Shown here: one piece after another, positions 16,154-25,306 of the stretch
Position numbering within the stretch: position 1 is the stretch's first letter
Layout of the letters: each line of letters starts with the position of its first letter
Origin: Bradyrhizobium sp. Ec3.3
Lineage (GTDB): Bacteria > Pseudomonadota > Alphaproteobacteria > Rhizobiales > Xanthobacteraceae
Reading direction: 5' to 3'
DNA: 64,000 nt
Assembly: GCF_000472925.1 (NCBI RefSeq)
Contig: NZ_AXAS01000024.1
Location: 85,671 to 149,670, forward strand
Translations under genes and position numbers: made by a program
The notes under the pieces: model-generated
What the model was told of the DNA's origin: nothing
The model's input: only the letters and a program-made list of their open reading frames with translations
Databases searched by the model: none

Positions 16154-18199
16154 TCAGACGTCCAGCAGGTCCTCGCTGGCGAATTCGGCCTTGTCCGAAA
16201 TGAAGGCAAATCGTGCCTCCGCCTTGGTGCCCATGAGTCGTTCCACCGAATCGGCCGTGGTGTCGCGATCGTCGGCAAGCAGGACCACCTTGAGGAGCGT
16301 CCTCCGCGCCGGATCCATGGTGGTTTCCTTGAGCTGCGCCGGCATCATCTCGCCGAGGCCTTTGAAGCGGTTCACCTCGACCTTGGCGTTGGCGTTGAAC
16401 TCGCTCTTGAGCAGCGCCTCCTTGTGCGCGTCGTCGCGGGCGTAGACCGATTTGGAACCGTGCGTCAGCTTGTAGAGCGGCGGCACCGCCAGGAAGAGGT
16501 GGCCTTCGTCGATCAGCCGCGGCATCTGCCGGTAGAAGAAGGTGATCAGCAGCGAAGCGATATGGGCGCCGTCGACGTCGGCGTCGGTCATGATGATGAT
16601 GCGCTGATAGCGCAGATCCTCTTCGCGATATTGCGCGAGCGTGCCGGAGCCGATCGCCTGCACGAGGTCGGAGAGCTGGGCGTTTGCCGTCAGCTTGTCC
16701 TTGCCGGCAGAGGCGACGTTCAGGATCTTGCCGCGCAGCGGCAGCACGGCCTGAGTCTTGCGATCGCGCGCCTGCTTGGCGCTGCCGCCGGCCGAGTCGC
16801 CCTCGACGATGAAAAGCTCGGAGCCTTCCGTTCCCGCGTCGGTGCAGTCGGCGAGCTTGCCGGGCAGGCGCAGCTTCTTGCCGGCGGTCTTGCGCGCGGT
16901 CTCCTTTTCCTGGCGGCGGCGCAGTCGCTCTTCGGCGCGATCGATCACGAAGTCGAGCAGCCTGTTGGCCTGGTTCGGATTGCCCGAGAGCCAGTGATCG
17001 AACGGGTCCTTCATCGCCTGCTCGACGATGCGCTGTGCTTCAGCGGTGGCGAGACGATCCTTGGTCTGGCCCTGGAATTCAGGCTCGCGCACGAACACCG
17101 AGAGCATCACGGCCGCGCCCACCATCACGTCTTCCGAGGTGACGGAGGCCGCGCGCTTGCCCTGGCCGACGCGCTCGGCGTGGTCCTTCAGGCCGCGCAG
17201 CAGCGCGCTGCGCAAGCCGGATTCATGCGTTCCGCCATCGGGCGTCGGCACGGTGTTGGTGTAGGAGGACAGGAAGCCGTCGGCGTCCGCAGTCCACGCC
17301 ACAGCCCATTCGCAGGCGCCGTGCGCGCCGTTGCGGCCCGACTTGCCGGAGAAGATGTCGGGGTGCACCAACGTGTCGGCATGGATCGCGGCGGCGAGAT
17401 AATCCTTCAACCCGCCGGGGAAGTGGAACGTCGCTTCCGCCGGCACGTCCTCGACGCCCTTCAAGAGCTCGGGCGCACAATTCCAGCGGATCTCGACGCC
17501 GCCGAACAGATAGGCCTTCGAGCGCGTCATCTTGAACAGGCGCTGCGGCTTGAACGCCGCCTTGGCGCCGAAGATGTCGGTGTCGGGCTTGAAACGCACG
17601 CGCGTGCCGCGGCGATTGTTGATCTTGCCGAGGTCCTCGAGCTTGCCCTTCGGATGGCCGCGCTCGAACGTCATGCGATAGAGTTTCTGGCTGCGCGCGA
17701 CCTCGACCTCGAGAAGGGAGGAGAGGGCATTGACGACTGAGATGCCGACGCCGTGCAAACCACCCGAAGTCTCATAGACCTTGGAGTCGAACTTGCCGCC
17801 CGAATGCAACGTGCACATGATGACTTCGAGCGCCGACTTCTTCGGGAATTTCGGATGCGGGTCGACAGGGATGCCGCGGCCGTTGTCGGTGACGGTGAGA
17901 AAGCCGTCCGCGCTCAGGTCGACCTCGATGAAGGTCGCGTGCCCGGCAAGCGCCTCGTCCATCGAGTTGTCGATGACTTCGGCGAAGAGGTGATGCAGCG
18001 CCTTCTCGTCAGTGCCGCCGATATACATGCCGGGACGGCGCCGGACGGGTTCCAGACCCTCCAGCACCTCGATATCGGCCGCGGTGTAATCGGCCTCGCC
18101 GCCACTCGCACGCGAAGCCGCCTTGGCCGGTGCGCGCGGCTTAGGCTCGTCGCCGCCGAAGAGATCGCCTTTTGCTTTGGTTTTCAATTGCTTGGACAT
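16154..18199 (-). CDS. parE: DNA topoisomerase IV subunit B
   Basis: 681 residues, normal for alphaproteobacterial ParE. The GHKL ATPase region carries EVIDNSMDEALAGHA and GRGIPVDPHPKFPKKSALE with GGLHGVGISVVNALS. The TOPRIM domain carries LFIVEGDSAGGSAKQARDR and the metal-binding MTDADVDGAHI. The short Ala/Arg-rich N-terminal tail (about 40 residues) before DIEVLEGLEPVRRRPGMYIG is usual in this group. ParE with ParC decatenates daughter chromosomes. It is distinguished from GyrB by its shorter length and lack of the GyrB insert. It is a stand-alone gene here. Confidence 0.95.
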   Translation of the reverse strand: MSKQLKTKAKGDLFGGDEPKPRAPAKAASRASGGEADYTAADIEVLEGLEPVRRRPGMYIGGTDEKALHHLFAEVIDNSMDEALAGHATFIEVDLSADGFLTVTDNGRGIPVDPHPKFPKKSALEVIMCTLHSGGKFDSKVYETSGGLHGVGISVVNALSSLLEVEVARSQKLYRMTFERGHPKGKLEDLGKINNRRGTRVRFKPDTDIFGAKAAFKPQRLFKMTRSKAYLFGGVEIRWNCAPELLKGVEDVPAEATFHFPGGLKDYLAAAIHADTLVHPDIFSGKSGRNGAHGACEWAVAWTADADGFLSSYTNTVPTPDGGTHESGLRSALLRGLKDHAERVGQGKRAASVTSEDVMVGAAVMLSVFVREPEFQGQTKDRLATAEAQRIVEQAMKDPFDHWLSGNPNQANRLLDFVIDRAEERLRRRQEKETARKTAGKKLRLPGKLADCTDAGTEGSELFIVEGDSAGGSAKQARDRKTQAVLPLRGKILNVASAGKDKLTANAQLSDLVQAIGSGTLAQYREEDLRYQRIIIMTDADVDGAHIASLLITFFYRQMPRLIDEGHLFLAVPPLYKLTHGSKSVYARDDAHKEALLKSEFNANAKVEVNRFKGLGEMMPAQLKETTMDPARRTLLKVVLLADDRDTTADSVERLMGTKAEARFAFISDKAEFASEDLLDV

Positions 18200-18474
18200 A
18201 TATCTTGATGGGTTTTGAGGGCCGCGGAGGCGGCGAATCGGTTAGGCCGACTATGCCACGGCTGGCCTGAAAAAGTGACCGTCGGACCGGTCGCCGGTGT
18301 CGTTGCGGGCCAATCCCGGCGATTTTACGCCGCCTCGGCCCATTGTTCCCGGCAATTTGACATCGTGGCATGTATTGAGCCGGTCTTTGTGACTTGATGT
18401 CACGCAACGCCTTGGCTTACCAGTCCTTTTCACGATCCAGGACGCGAGGCGGGGCGGGGAAGGCATTTTTGGCA

Positions 18475-19005
18475 ATGGAGCAGTATGCGCACGCACTGGC
18501 CGACTTCGTGCGCGTTCACCAGGTCTGGGCAGCACCGATCGTGTTCCTTCTGGCATTCGGTGAATCGCTCGCCTTCATCTCGCTCCTGGTCCCGGCCTGG
18601 GGCGCGCTGGTTGCGATCGGCGCCCTGATCGGGGTGAGCGGCATCAGCTTCTATCCGGTCTGGATTGCGGGTGCGATCGGGGCTGCGCTTGGCGACTGGG
18701 TCTCCTACTGGTTCGGCTTCCGCTACAAGGAGCAGGTCGCGCAGATGTGGCCGTTGTCGCGCTATCCGGAAATCCTGCCGCGCGGCGAGGCGTTCGTGCG
18801 GAGCTGGGGCGTGCCGAGCATCTTCATCGGCCGCTTCTTCGGCCCCTTGCGCGCCTCCGTACCGCTCGCCGCCGGCATTTTCGAGATGCCGTATTGGAGC
18901 TTTCAGGCCGCCAACTTCATCTCGGCGCTGGTCTGGGCGGCGGCGCTGTTGCTGTTCGGTGATGTGATGGCCAAGATCATGGAGTGGATCTTGCGCCTGG
19001 TGTGA
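18475..19005 (+). CDS. DedA-family membrane protein
   Basis: 176 residues from the ATG opening MEQYAHALADFVRVHQVWAA. A longer frame upstream adds 27 residues rich in Arg/Ser that do not look like the family. Family signatures are FGESLAFISLLVPA near the start and GRFFGPLRASVPLAAGIFEM in the middle, with four to five membrane helices. DedA proteins are thought to act as lipid scramblases or flippases for undecaprenyl phosphate or phosphatidylethanolamine. It is divergent from parE across a gap of about 275 bases that shows nothing else. Confidence 0.9.
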   Translation: MEQYAHALADFVRVHQVWAAPIVFLLAFGESLAFISLLVPAWGALVAIGALIGVSGISFYPVWIAGAIGAALGDWVSYWFGFRYKEQVAQMWPLSRYPEILPRGEAFVRSWGVPSIFIGRFFGPLRASVPLAAGIFEMPYWSFQAANFISALVWAAALLLFGDVMAKIMEWILRLV

Positions 19006-19233
19006 CAGTGTCAAACCTTGACGCCGGAACCACATGGCCTTATAGCCGCGCGCCATGATCAACGCCGCGACCATTCTGTTCGCCCGTCGCCGCCGCCGCA
19101 CTTTAGCGGTTTGGGCGGTCGATCGCGTTTGAGATCATCGTCTTTGCCGCTGGATCCGATCCGCGGCATTCTCTCTCCTGTCAGCGCGATCTGATCCGGC
19201 GGCCCCCACAAGGAGCCCCAGCAGGAGACCACG

Positions 19234-19914
19234 ATGTACACACCGCCCTTTTTCAAGCAGGACCGCGCCGCGAGCCTCAAGCTTGCGGACGAGCGCGGCT
19301 TCGGCACCTTCTGCGCGTGGGACGGCACCAGGCCGATCGCGTCGCAACTGCCGTTCTATGTGAGCTACGCCGCCGACGGCACGCCGCAGGTCGCCTTCCA
19401 TGTTGCCCGTCACAATCCGCTGGTAAAGCTCGGGGACGGATCGACGTCCTGGCTGCTCGCGATCAATGGTCCGGATGCCTATGTATCGCCGGACTGGTAC
19501 GTCTCGCCGGACCAGGTGCCGACCTGGCTCTATCAGTCGGTCCATCTGACCGGGCCGGTGCGCGTCTTGTCGGACGCGGAGCTCAGCGTCCAGATCGACA
19601 CGCTCAGCGCCAAGTTCGAGGACTGGCTGCTGCCGAAGAAGCCCTGGACCTCGGCGAAGATGACGGCGGGTCGGTTCGAGACGATGAAGAGGGCGATCGT
19701 GGGGCTGGTCATGACGGTTGAAGAGGTCGAAGGCAGCTTCAAGCTCAACCAGCACAAGTCCGAAGCCGACTTTGCTGCGGTCGTCATCGCGCTCGACAAT
19801 GGCGATGCCGACGCGAAAGCAATTTCACGATTGATGCGGCAGACGCGGCCGCAAATCTTCGCTGATCAAGCCGTTGCAGATGACACGAACAAGCTCGAAA
19901 GGAGCGCGACATGA
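19234..19914 (+). CDS. PaiB-like FMN-binding protein
   Basis: 226 residues. MYTPPFFKQD at the start, HVARHNPLVK, ANGP-like NGPDAYVSPDWYVSPDQVPTW and the late KLNQHKSEAD are the landmarks of the PaiB family, split-barrel flavin-binding proteins. PaiB of Bacillus was described as a negative regulator of sporulation and protease genes, but most homologues are uncharacterised and may be small oxidoreductases. Its stop overlaps the start of argC by four bases, so the two are translationally coupled. Confidence 0.85.
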   Translation: MYTPPFFKQDRAASLKLADERGFGTFCAWDGTRPIASQLPFYVSYAADGTPQVAFHVARHNPLVKLGDGSTSWLLAINGPDAYVSPDWYVSPDQVPTWLYQSVHLTGPVRVLSDAELSVQIDTLSAKFEDWLLPKKPWTSAKMTAGRFETMKRAIVGLVMTVEEVEGSFKLNQHKSEADFAAVVIALDNGDADAKAISRLMRQTRPQIFADQAVADDTNKLERSAT

Positions 19915-20894
19915 GCCTCGCTGAGACCAAACAAGCCCCTGACGTCGGCGCTGCAACCAAGAAGCCGGTCGTCTTCGTCGACGGCGGCTCCGGCACGACC
20001 GGTCTTGGCATCAACGAGCGGCTCAAGCTGCAAGGTGATGTCGCGGTGAAGACGATCGCCGACGACAAGCGCAAGGATCCCGCGGCCAAGAAGGCGCTGA
20101 TGGAGGAGGTCGACCTCGTCATCCTCTGCCTGCCCGACGACGCCGCCAAGGAGACGGTCGCACTCGTCGACAGCATGGGTGCCGCGGCGCCGAAAGTGCT
20201 GGACGCTTCGACCGCGTACCGCGTCGCGCCCGACTGGGCCTACGGCTTTCCCGAGCTGACGCCCGATCAGGCCGGCAAGATCAAAGCGGCGAAAAAAGTC
20301 TCCAATCCCGGCTGCTATCCCACCGGCGCGATCGCGCTGCTGCGGCCGATCGTCGATGCCGGCCTCTTGCCGCAGGACTATCCCGTCACCGTCAACGCGG
20401 TGAGCGGCTATTCCGGCGGCGGCAAGTCGATGATCGCGAGCTTTGAAGACGGCAGCGCGCCGTCCTTCGAGCTCTACGGCCTCGGCTTCGAGCACAAGCA
20501 TCTGCCGGAGATGCAGCTCTATTCGAACCTTACGCGGCGGCCGATCTTCATTCCATCCGTCGGCAACTACCGGCAGGGCATGCTGGTCTCGGTGCCGCTC
20601 CAGCTCGACACGCTGCCGGGCAAGCCAGGCGGCGCCGATCTGCAAGCTGCACTCGCCAAGCGCTACGTCGGTTCAAAGTACGTCTCGGTGATGCCGCTCC
20701 AGAACGAGGCGACCAAGGGCGGCCGGCTCGAGCCGGAGGCGCTCAACGAAACCAACATGATCGAGCTCTACGTCTTCGCCAGCGACAAGTATCACCAGGC
20801 GGTGCTGGTCGCGCGCCTGGACAATCTCGGCAAGGGCGCCTCGGGCGCCGCCGTGCAGAACCTGCGGCTGATGCTGGGATTGCCGGAGGACTAG
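19911..20894 (+). CDS. argC: N-acetyl-gamma-glutamyl-phosphate reductase (type 2)
   Basis: 327 residues. The NADP-binding start VFVDGGSGTTGLGINERL, the catalytic cysteine in SNPGCYPTGAIALLRP and the segment SGYSGGGKSM identify the type-2 AGPR, the shorter class found in alphaproteobacteria. It reduces N-acetyl-glutamyl-phosphate to the semialdehyde in arginine synthesis. The unusual feature is its coupling to a PaiB-like gene (ATGA overlap) rather than to other arg genes. A palindromic repeat follows the stop. Confidence 0.93.
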   Translation: MSLAETKQAPDVGAATKKPVVFVDGGSGTTGLGINERLKLQGDVAVKTIADDKRKDPAAKKALMEEVDLVILCLPDDAAKETVALVDSMGAAAPKVLDASTAYRVAPDWAYGFPELTPDQAGKIKAAKKVSNPGCYPTGAIALLRPIVDAGLLPQDYPVTVNAVSGYSGGGKSMIASFEDGSAPSFELYGLGFEHKHLPEMQLYSNLTRRPIFIPSVGNYRQGMLVSVPLQLDTLPGKPGGADLQAALAKRYVGSKYVSVMPLQNEATKGGRLEPEALNETNMIELYVFASDKYHQAVLVARLDNLGKGASGAAVQNLRLMLGLPED

Positions 20895-20907
20895 CCGAGG
20901 GTTTCTC

Positions 20908-20994
20908 CGTCATTGCGAGCGAAGCGAAGCAATCCAGAAATGTCCCCGCGGAAGCGGTCTGGATTGCTTCGTCGCTTCGCTCCTCGCAATGACG
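20908..20994. repeat. long palindromic intergenic repeat (REP-like)
   Basis: The left arm, starting CGTCATTGCGAGCGAAGCGA, pairs with a right arm ending CTCGCAATGACG, and the inner parts (AATCCAGA and TCTGGATT) also pair. It can fold into a long hairpin in the argC-MAPEG gap. Repeats of this type are scattered through Bradyrhizobium genomes; it may end convergent transcription here. Confidence 0.85.
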
Positions 20995-21006
20995 AGGAAG
21001 AGAGCG

Positions 21007-21405
21007 TCAGAGCACCTGGAAGATCGCCAGCGCCAGCACGGCCTGGGCGAGGAAGCCGACGGTGAAGGCGAGGGTGCGGAACACCGGCAGGCCGAGCGCG
21101 TAGACGATCAGGTGCGCGACGCGGGCCCAGAAATAGACGGCGCAGGCGAGCACAGTCCATTTGCTGGAATAGTCGATCGCATTCAGGATCAGCACCAGCG
21201 GCGCGAAGATCACGAGGTTCTCGACCGCATTGTCATGCGCGAACATCAGCCGGTTCGCCCATTCGGCGTGCGGCTTGTCGTTACGCGACGGGTTGGCCAT
21301 CGCGCCCGAGAGGCCGCGGACCTGGCAGCGGTTGATGATGTAGGGGATCCAGAGGATGCCGGTCAGGATCACCGTCAAAGTCAGCCAGAACAATTCGCGC
21401 GTCAT
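21007..21405 (-). CDS. MAPEG-family membrane protein
   Basis: 132 residues with four hydrophobic helices and the family landmarks NRLMFAHDNAVENLVIFAP and FWARVAHLIVYALGLPVFRT. MAPEG proteins include microsomal glutathione transferases and related eicosanoid enzymes; the bacterial members are mostly uncharacterised membrane proteins that may conjugate glutathione. It lies downstream of phaC on the same strand but 65 bases away, so co-transcription is possible. Confidence 0.87.
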   Translation of the reverse strand: MTRELFWLTLTVILTGILWIPYIINRCQVRGLSGAMANPSRNDKPHAEWANRLMFAHDNAVENLVIFAPLVLILNAIDYSSKWTVLACAVYFWARVAHLIVYALGLPVFRTLAFTVGFLAQAVLALAIFQVL

Positions 21406-21470
21406 AGTCCGATCCCCACTTTATTCACCGTGCTGAAGAGGGAGCTTATACAAAAGCGCGGGAGATTCCG

Positions 21471-23279
21471 CTACGCGCGAACGCGGACGTAGCTGCCGGG
21501 TGCGTCCTCGATCGGCGGCACCGCCGCGCTGCCAACGGTGCGCGCCGGGACCTCCTCGGGGTCGAGCCCGCCCAGCCATTCGCGCCAGTCCGGCCACCAC
21601 GAGCCCTTGTGCTCCTCTGCGCCCTTCATCCACTGCGTAACGTTGACGTCCCTGATGTTGTCGTTGGTCCAGTACTGGTACTTGTTCGAGGCCGGCGGGT
21701 TGACGACGCCTGCAATGTGGCCCGAGCCCGACAGCACGTATTTCACCGGACCGCCGAAGAACTGCGAGCCGTAGAGCACGGATTCGGCCGGCGCGATGTG
21801 GTCCTCGCGAGTGGCGAGATTGTAGACGGGCACCTTGACCTTGGAGAGATCGAGCAGCGTGTTGTCGAGCACCAGGCTGCCTGTCGACAGCCGGTTCTCC
21901 AGGTAGCAGTTGCGCAAGTAATAGGAATGGTTCGCCGCCGTCATGCGGGTTGCGTCCGAATTCCAGTGCAAGAGGTCGAACGCGCTCGGCTGCTGGCCCT
22001 TCAGATAGTTGCTGACGACATAGGACCAGATCAGGTCGTTGGAGCGCAGCATGTTGAAGGCCATCGCCATCTTGGAGCCTTCGAGCACGCCGGCGGCCTT
22101 CATGTCGTGCTCGAGTGCCGAGATCTGCTCCTCGTCGACGAACACGAGGAGATCGCCGGCATGGGTGAAGTCGACCTGCGCGGCGAAGAACGTCGCCGAA
22201 GCGACGCGCTGGCGGCGCTTCTCGGCAAGCCAGGCCAGCGTGGTCGCGAGCATCGTGCCGCCGACGCAATAGCCGGCGGTGTGCACCTTCATCTCGCCGG
22301 TCGCCTGCTCGATCACGTCCATCGCCGTGAGCGGGCCTTCCTTCATGTAGTCTTCCCAGCTCTTGTTGCCGAGCCGCTTGTCCGGGTTGACCCAGGAGAT
22401 CACGAACACGGTGATGCCCTGGTCGACGCACCATTTGATGTAGGATTTGTCCGGCTTGAGATCGAGAATGTAGAACTTGTTGATCCAGGGCGGCACGATC
22501 AGGAGCGGCGTGCGCAGCACCTTCTCGGTGGTCGGCTCATACTGGATGAGCTGCATCATCTCGTTCTGGTAGATCACCTTGCCGGGCGTCGTCGCCATGT
22601 TGACGCCGAGCTCGAGATTGTCCGGATTGGATTGGCGGATCTTCAGCATGCCCTTGCCGGCCGCGATGTCCTCGGCCAGCATTTGCAGGCCCTTGGCCAG
22701 ATTGTCGCCGGAGCTTGCGACTGTCTGGCGGAGCACCTCCGGATTGGTCAGCACGAAATTCGACGGCGACAGCGCGTTGGTGACCTGCTGCACGTAAAAC
22801 TCCGCCTTGCGGCGGGTGTGCGGATCGAGCCCTTGCGCGTCGTTCACCAGCTCCTGCGCGCGCTTGGTGGTGAGCAGATAGAGCTGCATCATGAAATCGA
22901 AGAACTGGTTCGATTTCCATTCGGGATCGGCGAAGCGCTTGTCACGTGGCGAGGGCGCGATCGCGGGCGGCGCGTCCTCGCCGGCCATGCGGCGGGCCGC
23001 CGAGCCCCAGAGGTCGAGATAATCCTTGGCGAGCCGCGTCTGGAGCTCCGAGGAGCGCGCATTGTCCGACAGCCAATATTCCGCGACCGCGGTGAAGGTC
23101 TTGACCATCTCGGTGAGCTCGGGCGGCGGCCGGTCCTGGACCTCGCCGGTCTCGCGCGGCTTCAGGTAAGCGGCGAGCGCCTTGCCTCCGCTTTCCATGG
23201 CCCGCGCGACGTTCATCGCGAAGGCTTCCGAATCGAACTTCTTCTCGGATGTGGTCGTGTCGGTCGTGACGATACTCAT
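21471..23279 (-). CDS. phaC: class I poly(3-hydroxyalkanoate) synthase
   Basis: 602 residues, typical of class I PhaC. The lipase-like box GYCVGG holds the catalytic Cys at about residue 338. The other catalytic residues are Asp in ATREDHIAP (about 493) and His in GSGHIAGVVNPP (about 521). The N-terminal PhaC_N region and PPWINKFYILDLKP are also characteristic. The enzyme polymerises (R)-3-hydroxyacyl-CoA into storage polyester at the granule surface. No phaA, phaB or phasin gene is adjacent. It is divergent from the lipoprotein gene, with a gap of about 265 bases in which I see no further gene. Confidence 0.95.
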   Translation of the reverse strand: MSIVTTDTTTSEKKFDSEAFAMNVARAMESGGKALAAYLKPRETGEVQDRPPPELTEMVKTFTAVAEYWLSDNARSSELQTRLAKDYLDLWGSAARRMAGEDAPPAIAPSPRDKRFADPEWKSNQFFDFMMQLYLLTTKRAQELVNDAQGLDPHTRRKAEFYVQQVTNALSPSNFVLTNPEVLRQTVASSGDNLAKGLQMLAEDIAAGKGMLKIRQSNPDNLELGVNMATTPGKVIYQNEMMQLIQYEPTTEKVLRTPLLIVPPWINKFYILDLKPDKSYIKWCVDQGITVFVISWVNPDKRLGNKSWEDYMKEGPLTAMDVIEQATGEMKVHTAGYCVGGTMLATTLAWLAEKRRQRVASATFFAAQVDFTHAGDLLVFVDEEQISALEHDMKAAGVLEGSKMAMAFNMLRSNDLIWSYVVSNYLKGQQPSAFDLLHWNSDATRMTAANHSYYLRNCYLENRLSTGSLVLDNTLLDLSKVKVPVYNLATREDHIAPAESVLYGSQFFGGPVKYVLSGSGHIAGVVNPPASNKYQYWTNDNIRDVNVTQWMKGAEEHKGSWWPDWREWLGGLDPEEVPARTVGSAAVPPIEDAPGSYVRVRA

Positions 23280-23544
23280 GGCAAGAACAGTAACGATTCA
23301 TTGCGCGTTCGTCACCGCGAAGCTCGTACCATCTACGGTTAATCGCCCGCGAACATGTGCTGCACTGCGATATAGTTCTTGGTTCTGTCACAATCAGGGT
23401 TCACCAACGGCGCAGGGGTCTTGTTTAGTAAGCGTCTTGGATGTGGTCGGCTCACGCCATTGAGGGCAGCAATGGTTTGAGCTGAGGCACGCTGTTGGGT
23501 AAGCTCCATCGGCCGTGCTGTTGGGACGAGTAGGGGATTCCCTG

Positions 23545-23829
23545 GTGTTGGCGTTGAGGGACCGACAAACGAGGCGGCTTGCGCCGTGCGCGCTGCTCAT
23601 TATTGCGTTTACGCTCGGCGGCTGCTCAAGCCAGATCGCCGATTTGATGCCGGCTGACACGCAGCCGCATCCGAAGGAGGCGGGTGGCTATCTGCCCGTG
23701 CATGATCTGCCGCCGGCGCGCGACGAGGCGGTGATTCCGCCGGATCAGCGCGCCAAGATCGAAGCCGAACTGGCCGCCGCGCGCGACCGCCAGGCCACGG
23801 CGGCGGCCAAGGATGCGAGCGGCAAATAG
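23545..23829 (+). CDS. small lipoprotein of unknown function
   Basis: 94 residues from the GTG preceded by AGGGGATT. A GTG 30 bases further upstream is possible but gives a longer N-terminus before the hydrophobic core. The signal sequence ends in a lipobox, TLGGC, so it should be lipid-anchored in the periplasm. The mature part is polar, with HDLPPARDEAVIPPDQRAK and an Ala/Lys-rich tail that probably forms a helix. It precedes the aminotransferase-hom genes but is separated from them by more than 200 bases. Confidence 0.72.
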   Translation: MLALRDRQTRRLAPCALLIIAFTLGGCSSQIADLMPADTQPHPKEAGGYLPVHDLPPARDEAVIPPDQRAKIEAELAAARDRQATAAAKDASGK

Positions 23830-24058
23830 CCCTGATCCAAGTAACCGCGCGCGAGGTAATCGCTGGCGTGCCCGCTGGTCCGTGCTAAAAGATCGTCATT
23901 CAGCCGAAAGTCAGGGTGAGGGAGTTCAGCCCCCGCCTTAAGAATTTTGCTCTAAGCGCTTGATTTGGAGTGATTTTCAGGCGGGATCCGGCATCATCTC
24001 GATTGAATTGTCGAGGCCGCCCGATTCTGCCCTGGCCGGTGCTCGGAGCCTGGAACCC

Positions 24059-25279
24059 ATGGAAGAATTTTACCGTATCCGCCGTCTGCCGCCTTACGTG
24101 TTCGAACAGGTCAACCGGGCCAAGGCGGCCGCGCGGAACGCCGGCGCCGACATCATCGACCTCGGTATGGGCAATCCGGACCTGCCGGCCCCGCCGCACG
24201 TGCTGGAGAAGCTCAAGGAGACCCTCGGCAAGCCGCGCACTGACCGCTACTCCGCTTCGCGCGGCATCCCCGGCTTGCGCAAGGCGCAGGCGGGCTATTA
24301 CGCCCGCCGCTTCGGTGTGAAGCTCAACCCGGACACCCAGATCGTCGCGACGCTCGGCTCGAAGGAAGGCTTTGCCAACGTGGCGCAGGCGATCACCGCG
24401 CCGGGTGACGTCATCCTCTGTCCCAATCCGAGCTATCCGATTCACGCCTTCGGCTTTTTGATGGCGGGCGGCGTGATTCGCTCGGTGCCGTCGGAGCCGA
24501 CGCCGCAGTTCTTCGAGGCGGTCGAGCGGGCGATCGTTCATTCGATCCCGAAACCGCTCGCGCTCGTCGTCTGCTATCCCTCGAATCCGACGGCCTATGT
24601 CGCGAGCCTCGACTTCTACAAGGACCTCGTCGCCTTCGCGAAGAAGCACGAGATCCTGATCCTGTCGGATCTTGCTTATGCCGAGGTCTATTTCGACGAG
24701 AACAACCCGCCACCCTCCGTGCTCCAGGTGCCCGGCGCGATGGACGTCACCGTCGAGTTCACCTCGATGTCGAAGACGTATTCGATGGCCGGCTGGCGCA
24801 TGGGCTTTGCGGTCGGCAATGAGCGCGTCATCGCAGCTCTCGCCCGCGTGAAGTCCTATCTCGATTACGGCGCGTTCACGCCGGTCCAGGTCGCCGCGAC
24901 CGCGGCGCTGAACGGCCCCGACGATTGCATCAAGGAGATGCGCGACACCTATCGCAAGCGCCGCGACGCGCTGGTGGAGTCGTTCGGCCGCGCCGGCTGG
25001 GAGATCCCGCCGCCGGATGCCTCGATGTTCGCATGGGCGCCGCTGCCCGAAGCCTTCCGCAGCGTCGGCAGCATGGAGTTCGCGACCCTGATGGTCGAGA
25101 AATCCGGCGTGGTGGTCTCGCCCGGCGTCGGCTTCGGCGAGCATGGTGAAGGATATGTCCGCATCGCCATGGTGGAAAACGAGCAACGGATCAGGCAGGC
25201 CGCACGTGGCGTGCGCCGCTTCCTTGAAAGCGGCATCGAAACGTTGCACAACGTCGTTCCGCTCGCCAATCGGCGTTAA
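24059..25279 (+). CDS. AlaC-like pyridoxal-phosphate aminotransferase
   Basis: 406 residues from the ATG giving MEEFYRIRRLPPYVF, the position where E. coli AlaC-type proteins also align (RIDRLPPYVF). The class I/II aminotransferase motifs are present: DLGMGNPDLPAPPHV, SRGIPGLRKA, YPSNPTA, and the PLP lysine in SMSKTYSMAGWRMGF. Members convert glutamate and pyruvate to alanine and 2-oxoglutarate, or are annotated as LL-diaminopimelate aminotransferases. Position directly before hom (28-base gap) suggests a role in the aspartate family or methionine/threonine metabolism. I prefer a general name. Confidence 0.9.
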   Translation: MEEFYRIRRLPPYVFEQVNRAKAAARNAGADIIDLGMGNPDLPAPPHVLEKLKETLGKPRTDRYSASRGIPGLRKAQAGYYARRFGVKLNPDTQIVATLGSKEGFANVAQAITAPGDVILCPNPSYPIHAFGFLMAGGVIRSVPSEPTPQFFEAVERAIVHSIPKPLALVVCYPSNPTAYVASLDFYKDLVAFAKKHEILILSDLAYAEVYFDENNPPPSVLQVPGAMDVTVEFTSMSKTYSMAGWRMGFAVGNERVIAALARVKSYLDYGAFTPVQVAATAALNGPDDCIKEMRDTYRKRRDALVESFGRAGWEIPPPDASMFAWAPLPEAFRSVGSMEFATLMVEKSGVVVSPGVGFGEHGEGYVRIAMVENEQRIRQAARGVRRFLESGIETLHNVVPLANRR

Positions 25280-25306
25280 TTCCTTCCGGCAGGTTTTCGA
25301 AGCATT

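Noticed and set aside
16424..17740. A 438-codon plus-strand frame opposite parE
   Set aside because: Antisense to ParE, no recognisable domain, biased composition.
21609..23342. A 577-codon open frame on the plus strand opposite phaC
   Set aside because: Antisense to a complete PHA synthase; composition is that of a GC-rich shadow frame.
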